DNA of 64,000 bases, taken from contig NZ_LMMO01000003.1 in the NCBI RefSeq assembly GCF_001422285.1, positions 139,297 through 203,296 on the forward strand, in the 5' to 3' direction. Position numbers and translations under genes: made by a program. The stretch comes from Frigoribacterium sp. Leaf263. Its GTDB lineage: Bacteria > Actinomycetota > Actinomycetes > Actinomycetales > Microbacteriaceae. Numbering within the stretch: the first letter of the stretch is position 1; every line of letters begins with the position of its first letter. Below, piece by piece: positions 57,721-64,000 of the stretch. The notes below the pieces were generated by a model that did no database searches, was not told the DNA's origin, and saw only the letters and a list, made by a program, of their open reading frames with translations.

Positions 57721-59000
57721 GCGACGCCACCACCACGACGTCGGGTCCGACGCCCCCGACCACACCGACCACGGCGCCCGCCGGCGACGACGGCGACTCG
57801 CGCGGGTCGCGCCTCCTGAGGGAGATCACCACCGGCAACGCGGCGATCTCCGTGCTCGCCGTCGTCCTGGCGCTCGTCGTGTCGGGTCTGCTGATCGGGT
57901 TCACCGATCAGGACGTCCAGAGCACGATGGGCTACTTCTTCTCGCGGCCGAGCGACTTCCTGCAGGCCTTCGGGTCGTCCGTCGGCGGCTCGTACCTGTC
58001 GCTGTTCCAGGGCGCCGTCTACAACTTCCGGGTCGACGGGTTCGCCGCGGGGATCCGCCCCCTGACCGAGACGCTGAACTACGCCGTCCCCCTGATCGCC
58101 GCCGGTCTCGGCGTCGCCGTCGCCTTCCGGGTCGGACTCTTCAACATCGGTGCGCGGGGGCAGATGCTCATGGCCTCCGCCGCGGCCGGCTGGGTGGGCT
58201 TCTCGTTCCACCTCCCCTTGGCGCTGCACCTGCCGCTGGCTCTCGCCGCGGGCATCGCGGCCGGGGCCCTGTGGGGCGGCATCGTGGGTCTGCTCAAGGC
58301 CCGCACCGGTGCGCACGAGGTGATCCTCACGATCATGCTCAACTACATCGCCTTCTACCTGCTGGCCTTCATGCTGCGAACGCAGGGTCTCCTGCAGGCG
58401 CCCGGCAGCAACAACCCCAAGGCGCCCGCGACGCTGGAGACGGCGATCCTGCCCGACCTGTTCGGCCCGAGCTACGGGCTCAACTGGGGCTTCATCCTCG
58501 TGATCGCCATCACGGCCGCGGTCTGGTGGCTGATCAACCGCTCGACCCTCGGGTTCCGGTTCCGAGCGGTGGGTGAGAACCCCCACGCCGCGCGGACGGC
58601 CGGCATGAACGTCAAGAACATCTACCTCTACGCCATGCTGATCTCCGGTGCGCTGGCCGGTGTCGCCGGGTCCACGCAGGTGCTGGGGACCCTGACCTCC
58701 GGGTTCACCTCGGGCATCGACGCCGGCATCGGCTTCGATGCGATCACGGTCGCCCTCCTCGGGCGATCGCGCCCCTGGGGCGTCTTCGCCGCGGGCATCC
58801 TCTTCGGCGCCCTCAAGGCGGGCGGCTACTCGATGCAGGCGGCCAACGGCGTGCCCATCGACATCGTCCTCGTCGTGCAGTCCCTCATCGTGCTGTTCGT
58901 GGCGGCCCCGCCGCTCGTGCGCAGCATCTTCCGTCTGCCGGCCCCGGGCGCCCGCCCGGTGCGCAAGGCCTCGACCAAGGAGGCGGTGGTCACCAAGTGA
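57717..59000 (+). CDS. Nucleoside ABC importer permease, first subunit
   Basis: A 427-aa integral membrane protein of the BPD_transp_2 family with a 45-residue polar, Thr/Pro-rich N-terminus and about ten membrane segments. The signature region is FNIGARGQMLMASAAAGWVG, then GLLKARTGAHEVILTIMLNY. It pairs with the next permease to form the channel. Overlaps of four bases (GTGA) on both sides show tight translational coupling. Confidence 0.93.
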   Translation: MSDATTTTSGPTPPTTPTTAPAGDDGDSRGSRLLREITTGNAAISVLAVVLALVVSGLLIGFTDQDVQSTMGYFFSRPSDFLQAFGSSVGGSYLSLFQGAVYNFRVDGFAAGIRPLTETLNYAVPLIAAGLGVAVAFRVGLFNIGARGQMLMASAAAGWVGFSFHLPLALHLPLALAAGIAAGALWGGIVGLLKARTGAHEVILTIMLNYIAFYLLAFMLRTQGLLQAPGSNNPKAPATLETAILPDLFGPSYGLNWGFILVIAITAAVWWLINRSTLGFRFRAVGENPHAARTAGMNVKNIYLYAMLISGALAGVAGSTQVLGTLTSGFTSGIDAGIGFDAITVALLGRSRPWGVFAAGILFGALKAGGYSMQAANGVPIDIVLVVQSLIVLFVAAPPLVRSIFRLPAPGARPVRKASTKEAVVTK

Positions 59001-60286
59001 GCACCCTCAGCCCCGACACCGCGGCCCCCGCCGCCGCGTCGCCCGATCTGGCCCGTGCGGTCACCCGCAGCTACAAGGCCCCCATCGCCTTCGGCATCTT
59101 CACCGTGATCGCGTTCGTGCTGTTCGTGGCCTTCGGCCGCGAGGGGTCGAGCACGTTCCGCCTCGCGACGGCGACGGACTTCTTCGCCCTGCCCGACGCG
59201 GTGCTGCCCTCGGCCGGCACCGGTCTCGTGCTGTCGATCGTCCTGGCACTCCTGACCGCGGCGTCGGTCGTCCGCGTCGTCCGCGCCGAGAAGGTGCCGA
59301 TCTGGCTCGTCTCGGTCTTCGGCGTGCTCTTCCTGGTCGCCTTCCTCACCTGGACCAGCGCGGGCGCGACGATCCCCGTCCCCGGCCTGCTCCTCGGTGC
59401 GCTGGCCCTCAGCACGCCGCTGATCTTCGGCGCGCTCGGCGGCGTCATCAGCGAGCGGGTCGGCGTCGTCAACGTCGCCATCGAGGGGCAGCTGCTCGCC
59501 GGCGCCTTCGTCTCGGCCCTGGTGGCCTCGGCGACCGGCTCCGCCTACGTCGGGCTGGTGGGCGCGATGATCGCCGGCGTGCTCGTGTCGATGGTCCTGG
59601 CCGTCTTCAGCATCCGGTACATCGTCGACCAGGTCATCGTCGGAGTGGTCCTCAACGTGCTGGTGACCGGTCTGACGAGCTTCCTGTACTCGCAGGTGCT
59701 GGCGCGCTCGGAGTCGCTGAGCCGCGGTGTGCGGTTCCCGCAGCTGGACATCCCGGTCCTCAGCCAGATCCCCATCATCGGCCCCGTGTTCTTCCGCCAG
59801 ACGATCATCGTGTACCTGATGTACATCGCCATCGCGCTCGTGTTCTACGGGCTGTTCCGCACCCGCTGGGGTCTGCGCCTCCGCTCGGTCGGCGAGCACC
59901 CGCAGGCCGCCGACACGGTCGGCATCAAGGTCAACGCGACGCGGTTCTGGAACGTGTCGCTCGCCGGCGCGATCGCCGGTCTCGGCGGCGCGTACTTCAC
60001 GCTGGGCTCGCTGGGGAACTTCCAGAAGGAGATGACGGCCGGCGCCGGCTTCATCGCACTCGCCGCGGTCATCTTCGGCCGGTGGGATCCGATCCGGGCG
60101 ACCCTGGCGGCGCTCCTGTTCGGGTTCGCCAGCAACCTCCAGAACGTGCTCGGCGCCATCGGCTCGCCCGTCCCCAGCGAGTTCATGCTCATGCTCCCGT
60201 ACATCGTCACGATCTTCGCCGTCGCCGGTCTCGTCGGCCAGTCCCGGGGCCCGGCCGCGTCCGGCAAGCCCTACATCAAGTCGTGA
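58997..60286 (+). CDS. Nucleoside ABC importer permease, second subunit
   Basis: A 429-aa membrane protein of the same family, with the segment GGVISERVGVVNVAIEGQLL and the YIVDQVIVGVVLNVL loop that contacts the ATPase. About ten membrane helices are visible, with two extra N-terminal ones compared with typical 310-residue relatives. The start overlaps the first permease and the stop overlaps cdd. Confidence 0.93.
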   Translation: MSTLSPDTAAPAAASPDLARAVTRSYKAPIAFGIFTVIAFVLFVAFGREGSSTFRLATATDFFALPDAVLPSAGTGLVLSIVLALLTAASVVRVVRAEKVPIWLVSVFGVLFLVAFLTWTSAGATIPVPGLLLGALALSTPLIFGALGGVISERVGVVNVAIEGQLLAGAFVSALVASATGSAYVGLVGAMIAGVLVSMVLAVFSIRYIVDQVIVGVVLNVLVTGLTSFLYSQVLARSESLSRGVRFPQLDIPVLSQIPIIGPVFFRQTIIVYLMYIAIALVFYGLFRTRWGLRLRSVGEHPQAADTVGIKVNATRFWNVSLAGAIAGLGGAYFTLGSLGNFQKEMTAGAGFIALAAVIFGRWDPIRATLAALLFGFASNLQNVLGAIGSPVPSEFMLMLPYIVTIFAVAGLVGQSRGPAASGKPYIKS

Positions 60287-60702
60287 GCGTCGTCGACGAG
60301 ACCGACTGGTCGGCTCTGCGTGAGGCCGCTCGCGCGGCCATGAGCAAGGCCTACGTCCCGTACTCGAGGTTCCCGGTGGGGGCTGCGGCCCTCACGACCG
60401 ACGGGCGCCTCGTGTCGGGCTGCAACGTCGAGAACGCCTCGTACGGCATCACGCTGTGCGCCGAGTGCTCGCTCGTGAGCGACCTCATCATGTCGGGCGG
60501 CGGGCGCCTCGCGGCCTTCGCCTGCGTCGACGGGAACGGCGACGTGCTGATGCCGTGCGGCCGATGCCGTCAGCTGCTCTACGAGCACTCCGACGCCTCG
60601 ATGATCCTCGACACGGTCTCGGGCTTCAAGACCATCGACGAGGTCATCCCCGACGCGTTCGGCCCCCGTCAGCTCGACGAGTTCCGCGACTCGCGTCCGT
60701 GA
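60283..60702 (+). CDS. cdd: Cytidine deaminase
   Basis: Converts cytidine or deoxycytidine to uridine forms. The 139-aa product has YSRFPVGAAALT, GCNVENASYGITLCAE (zinc Cys plus catalytic Glu) and PCGRCRQ (second and third zinc Cys), i.e. the tetrameric three-Cys type. The GTG start overlaps the permease stop. It acts on nucleosides brought in by the preceding transporter and feeds deoA. Confidence 0.95.
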   Translation: MSVVDETDWSALREAARAAMSKAYVPYSRFPVGAAALTTDGRLVSGCNVENASYGITLCAECSLVSDLIMSGGGRLAAFACVDGNGDVLMPCGRCRQLLYEHSDASMILDTVSGFKTIDEVIPDAFGPRQLDEFRDSRP

Positions 60703-60742
60703 CCATCCGCCTGGGCGGAGCCGCCAGCACCGAAGGAGAACC

Positions 60743-62035
60743 ATGACCACCATCGTCGAGCCGTTCGACACCGTCGACCTGATCCGCGTGAAGCGCGGTT
60801 CGGGTGAGCTGAGCACCGCGCAGATCGACTGGCTGATCGACGCGTACACGCGTGGCTACGTCGGTGACGAGCAGATGGCCGCGATGACGATGGCCATCTT
60901 CCTCAACGGCATGGAGCGGCGCGAGATCCGCGACATGACCCTCGCCATGATCCGCAGCGGCGAGACCATGGACTTCTCCGGTCTCGGCAAGACCACCGTC
61001 GACAAGCACTCGACCGGGGGAGTGGGCGACAAGATCACCCTGCCCCTGGCTCCGCTGGTCGCCTCGTTCGGCGTCGCCGTGCCGCAGCTGTCGGGTCGCG
61101 GACTCGGCCACACGGGCGGCACGCTCGACAAGCTGGAGTCGATCCCCGGCTGGCAGGCGTCGATCTCGAACGACAGGATGCGCGAGATCATGGCCGACAG
61201 CGGCGCCGTCGTCTGCGCGGCCGGGTCGGGACTCGCTCCCGCCGACGGCAAGCTCTACGCCCTGCGCGACATCACGGGGACGGTCGAGTGCATCCCCCTC
61301 ATCGCGTCGTCGATCATGAGCAAGAAGATCGCCGAGGGCACGGCGGCCCTCGTGCTCGACGTGAAGTTCGGCTCGGGCGCGTTCATCCAGGACATCGAGC
61401 AGTCGCGCCTGCTGGCGCGCACCATGGTCGACCTCGGAACCGACGCGGGCGTGGCGACGACGGCGCTCCTGACCGACATGAACGTGCCGCTCGGACTGAC
61501 GATCGGCAACGCCCTCGAGGTCCGCGAGTCCGTCGAGACGCTCGCGGGGGGCGGCCCGGCGGACATCCGCGAGCTGACCGTGGCGCTCGCCCGCGAGATG
61601 CTGGCCTCGGCGGGCCTGCCCGATGCGGACGTCGAGGCGGCCCTCGACGACGGCCGCGCGATGGACGCCTGGAACCGGATGATCCGCGCGCAGGGCGGCG
61701 ACCCCGACGCGGCTCTGCCCACGGCCCGCGAGACGCAGGTCGTGACCGCCGACCGCTCGGGTTACGTGACGGAGCAGCACGCACTGCCCTTCGGGATCGC
61801 CGCCTGGCGTCTCGGCGCCGGGCGCGCTCGCAAGCAGGATCCCGTCCAGGCCGCAGCGGGCATCGAGCTGCACGCCAAGCCGGGCGACGCGGTCGTGGCG
61901 GGTCAGCCGCTCTTCACTCTGCACACCGACGAGCCCGAACGCTTCGAGCGGGCGCTCGAGGCGGTCGCCGGCGGATGGACGATCGGCGATGAGGCTCCGG
62001 CTTCCCGCTCGATCGTCGCGGAGCGCATCGCGTAG
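60743..62035 (+). CDS. deoA: Thymidine (pyrimidine-nucleoside) phosphorylase
   Basis: Splits thymidine or uridine-type nucleosides into base and (deoxy)ribose 1-phosphate. The 430-aa product has the signature KHSTGGVGDKITLPLAPLVA and SGRGLGHTGGTLDKLESIPG, then KKIAEGTAALVLDVKFG. The ATG has aaggag at good spacing. It starts 40 bases after cdd in the same direction, so it is probably in the same transcript. deoC and deoB are not in the window. Confidence 0.95.
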   Translation: MTTIVEPFDTVDLIRVKRGSGELSTAQIDWLIDAYTRGYVGDEQMAAMTMAIFLNGMERREIRDMTLAMIRSGETMDFSGLGKTTVDKHSTGGVGDKITLPLAPLVASFGVAVPQLSGRGLGHTGGTLDKLESIPGWQASISNDRMREIMADSGAVVCAAGSGLAPADGKLYALRDITGTVECIPLIASSIMSKKIAEGTAALVLDVKFGSGAFIQDIEQSRLLARTMVDLGTDAGVATTALLTDMNVPLGLTIGNALEVRESVETLAGGGPADIRELTVALAREMLASAGLPDADVEAALDDGRAMDAWNRMIRAQGGDPDAALPTARETQVVTADRSGYVTEQHALPFGIAAWRLGAGRARKQDPVQAAAGIELHAKPGDAVVAGQPLFTLHTDEPERFERALEAVAGGWTIGDEAPASRSIVAERIA

Positions 62036-62070
62036 CAGCCGTCGTCCAGATCCGGGAGGCGCGCCACGAG

Positions 62071-62076
62071 TAGATT
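62071..62076 (+). promoter_or_regulatory. -10 box of a probable leaderless promoter for add
   Basis: TAGATT is 7 nt before the ATG at 62084, suggesting that add and the PTS genes can be expressed apart from the transporter operon. Confidence 0.55.
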
Positions 62077-62083
62077 GAGCATC

Positions 62084-63208
62084 ATGAGCGCACCGGACAA
62101 GGACTACCGCATGCCCGACGGCGGGCCGAAGATCGCCTCCCTCCCGAAGGTGTCGTTGCACGATCACCTCGACGGGGGACTCCGACCGGAGACGATCGTC
62201 GAGCTCGCCGCCGAGAGCGGGTTCGATCTGCCGGTCTCGGGCGGGGCCGACGCTCTCGACCGCTGGTTCGTCGAGTCGGCCTCGGCGGGCAACCTCCCCG
62301 ACTACCTCGCCACGTTCGACGTGACCGTCGGCGTGATGCAGACCGCGGAGGCCCTCGAGCGGGTCGCTCGCGAGTTCGTCCTCGATCTCGCGGCCGACGG
62401 CGTGGTGCACGCCGAGGTCCGCTGGGCCCCCGAGCAGCATCTGCGTGGCGGCCTCTCCCTCGACGACGCCGTCGCGGCCGTGCAGTCGGGCGTCGACGAC
62501 GCCGTCGACCAGCTCGCCGACGAGGGGCACGAGCTGTCGGTGGGGCAGATCCTCACCGCGCTCCGACACGAGAACCGGTCCCTCGAGATCGCGACCCTCG
62601 CGGTGCGGCACCGTGAGACGGGCGTCATCGGCTTCGACCTCGCCGGGCCCGAGGAGGGGCACCCGGCAGGAGGACACCGCGCGGCCTTCGACCTCCTGGC
62701 GCGCGAGTTCTTCCCCGTGACGGTGCACGCCGGCGAGGCGGACGGCCTCGACAGCATCCGGGGCGCGCTCCTCGACGGGCGGGCGCTCCGCCTCGGCCAC
62801 GGTGTGCGCATCGCCGAGGACATCCGCGTGGTCCGCAACCGCGGGGATCAGACGACCGTCGAGCTCGGGCCGATCGCCTCGTGGGTCCGTGACCGCGAGA
62901 TCGCGCTCGAGCTGTCGCCGCAGTCGAACCTGCAGACCGGTGCGATCTCCGCCTGGGGCTCCGACCTCGACGACCACCCCTTCGACCTGCTGTACCAGCT
63001 GGGCTACCGGGTCACGGTCAACACGGACAACCGCCTCATGAGCGCGACCAGCCTCAGCCGCGAGCTGGCGCTGCTCACGCAGGCCTTCGACTACTCGCTG
63101 TCCGACCTCCAGGCGTTCCAGCTCAACGCCGCCGCCGCGTCGTTCCTGCCCCTCGAGGACCGCGACGATCTCGCGGATCGCATCGCACGCGGCTTCGAGG
63201 GGGTCTGA
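62084..63208 (+). CDS. add: Adenosine deaminase
   Basis: Converts adenosine and deoxyadenosine to inosine forms. The 374-aa metallo-TIM-barrel has the metal motif LHDHLDGGLRP (the usual HxHLxG type), a catalytic-site HAGEADG, RLGHGVRI and the NTDN metal Asp. The ATG at 62084 was preferred over a TTG at 62075 because of the -10 box 7 nt upstream. The EIIA gene starts 1 base after its stop. Confidence 0.95.
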   Translation: MSAPDKDYRMPDGGPKIASLPKVSLHDHLDGGLRPETIVELAAESGFDLPVSGGADALDRWFVESASAGNLPDYLATFDVTVGVMQTAEALERVAREFVLDLAADGVVHAEVRWAPEQHLRGGLSLDDAVAAVQSGVDDAVDQLADEGHELSVGQILTALRHENRSLEIATLAVRHRETGVIGFDLAGPEEGHPAGGHRAAFDLLAREFFPVTVHAGEADGLDSIRGALLDGRALRLGHGVRIAEDIRVVRNRGDQTTVELGPIASWVRDREIALELSPQSNLQTGAISAWGSDLDDHPFDLLYQLGYRVTVNTDNRLMSATSLSRELALLTQAFDYSLSDLQAFQLNAAAASFLPLEDRDDLADRIARGFEGV

Positions 63209-63209
63209 C

Positions 63210-63656
63210 ATGGCGCTCCCCGCGCTGCCGGACAGCGCGATCGTCATCGCGTCGCCGGTCGACGACTGGCGCGCCGCCGTCGGCGTGGTCGGCGCCGCAC
63301 TCGTGGCCTCGGGTGCCGCGCTCGAGGGCTACGGCGACGAGATGGTCCGCATGATCGACGAGCACGGCCCCTACGTGGTCATCGCGCCGGGGCTCGCCCT
63401 GGCTCACGCTCGCCCGGGCGACAGCGTGGTGCGCGACGGCCTCGCCGTGGTGACCCTCGCCGAACCCGTCCCCTTCGGCCATCCGCACAACGATCCCGTG
63501 TCGGTCGTGCTGGGGCTGGCGCTGCCGACGGTCGGCGCCCATCTCGAGTCCGTCGCCGATCTGGCGAACATCTTCAACGACGCGTCCGTCATCCCCGCGC
63601 TGGCGGCGGCCACGACGGCCGACGAGATCCGGCGTCTCATGGGCGTCCCGGCCTAG
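63210..63656 (+). CDS. PTS EIIA component, mannitol/ascorbate type
   Basis: A 148-aa PTS_EIIA_2 domain. The phospho-acceptor His66 is in APGLALAHARPGD, and FGHPHNDPVSVVLGLAL is the second conserved block. It accepts phosphate from HPr and passes it to EIIB. It starts 1 base after add, so it is translated with it. The substrate of the system is unknown; ascorbate-type systems also carry pentitols. Confidence 0.9.
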   Translation: MALPALPDSAIVIASPVDDWRAAVGVVGAALVASGAALEGYGDEMVRMIDEHGPYVVIAPGLALAHARPGDSVVRDGLAVVTLAEPVPFGHPHNDPVSVVLGLALPTVGAHLESVADLANIFNDASVIPALAAATTADEIRRLMGVPA

Positions 63657-63683
63657 ACCCGGTACCGACACGAAAGCGAACTG

Positions 63684-63956
63684 ATGAAGATCGTCACCAT
63701 CTGCGGAGCCGGCATCGGCAGCAGCGGAATCCTCAAGGTCAACGCCGAGCGCGTCCTGGCCCGACTCGACATCGAGGCCGACGTGGTCGCCGCCGACGTC
63801 GGCTCGATCCGGGATGTCGCCGACGACGCGCAGGTCATCCTGACCTCCGCCGAGTTCGTCGACGCGATCGGCAGCACCTTCGCGGACGTGATCGTGATCG
63901 TCAACCACTTCGACCAGCAGGAGCTCAGCGAGAAGCTGCAGAAGTCGTTGGGCTGA
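63684..63956 (+). CDS. PTS EIIB component, ascorbate/UlaB-like
   Basis: A 90-aa protein with the phospho-acceptor Cys7 in MKIVTICGAGIGSSGILKVN, the family P-loop-like motif (CGxGxGSS). It ends in a helix with NHFDQQELSEKLQ. It takes phosphate from EIIA and passes it to the sugar bound by an EIIC permease. No EIIC gene is present in the remaining 44 bases; it should lie just beyond the window. Confidence 0.9.
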   Translation: MKIVTICGAGIGSSGILKVNAERVLARLDIEADVVAADVGSIRDVADDAQVILTSAEFVDAIGSTFADVIVIVNHFDQQELSEKLQKSLG

Positions 63957-64000
63957 GCGCCCCTCGGCGCCTCTGACACGGGCACGACCGCGGGAACCCC

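Overview
The window is a contiguous piece of chromosome from a high-G+C actinobacterium, most likely a member of Microbacteriaceae. The family placement is an inference from gene order, the C/G-ending codon bias, tRNA genes without an encoded CCA end, a LAxTG-type sorting signal and the many TANNNT boxes sitting 6-7 nt before start codons. No mobile element, prophage, CRISPR array or rRNA was seen. The gene density and composition look like core chromosome throughout, apart from a very repetitive surface-protein gene at the left edge.

Layout. 1-1.4 kb: the 3' end of a tandem-repeat cell-wall protein. 1.5-9.5 kb: dnaX-recR (replication and repair), a DUF1206 membrane protein, ask-asd (entry to lysine/threonine/methionine/DAP synthesis, with a probable internal start for a beta aspartokinase subunit) and mqo. 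9.5-14.7 kb: a LexA-box-controlled radical SAM gene, a sensor kinase / kinase-dead paralogue / LuxR-type response regulator trio, thymidine kinase and tRNA-Pro. 14.8-21 kb: metallophosphoesterase and PASTA penicillin-binding protein, a small DUF4177-like gene with RidA, and acetyl-CoA synthetase. 21.1-29.4 kb: a 6C small RNA, a compact Tad pilus-like cluster, then topA-tmk-holB. The acs / 6C RNA / tad / topA / holB order parallels the Rv3644c-Rv3667 region of Mycobacterium tuberculosis as I remember it.

29.4-39 kb: a TetR regulator, tRNA-Thr, two Gfo/Idh/MocA oxidoreductases, a D,D-carboxypeptidase, nicotinamidase, 3-hydroxyisobutyryl-CoA hydrolase, an ABC exporter and an MHS-type transporter. 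39.2-44.6 kb (minus strand): trpS-GNAT-ribD-ribA, exonuclease III and a YihY/BrkB membrane protein. 44.7-48.6 kb: PTS enzyme I, a YezG/DUF600-like gene and a two-gene unit of unknown function. 48.6-52.2 kb (minus): sdhCDAB. 52.3-54.8 kb: divergent GT4 glycosyltransferase and mannose-1-phosphate guanylyltransferase. 55-63.9 kb: a nucleoside uptake and salvage block (BMP lipoprotein, ABC ATPase, two permeases, cdd, deoA, add) ending with PTS EIIA and EIIB proteins.

How they work together: the last block forms a pathway from nucleoside import through deamination and phosphorolysis. sdhCDAB and mqo feed electrons to the quinone pool. ask-asd, the penicillin-binding protein and the carboxypeptidase serve cell-wall precursor synthesis and remodelling. 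dnaX, holB, recR, topA, tmk, tdk and xth form a broad DNA replication/repair and thymidylate set. The most notable signals are the 6C RNA, the LexA box fused to a leaderless promoter, the recurrent leaderless-promoter signature, the kinase-dead sensor partner, and the nested repeats of the LAYTG-anchored protein.
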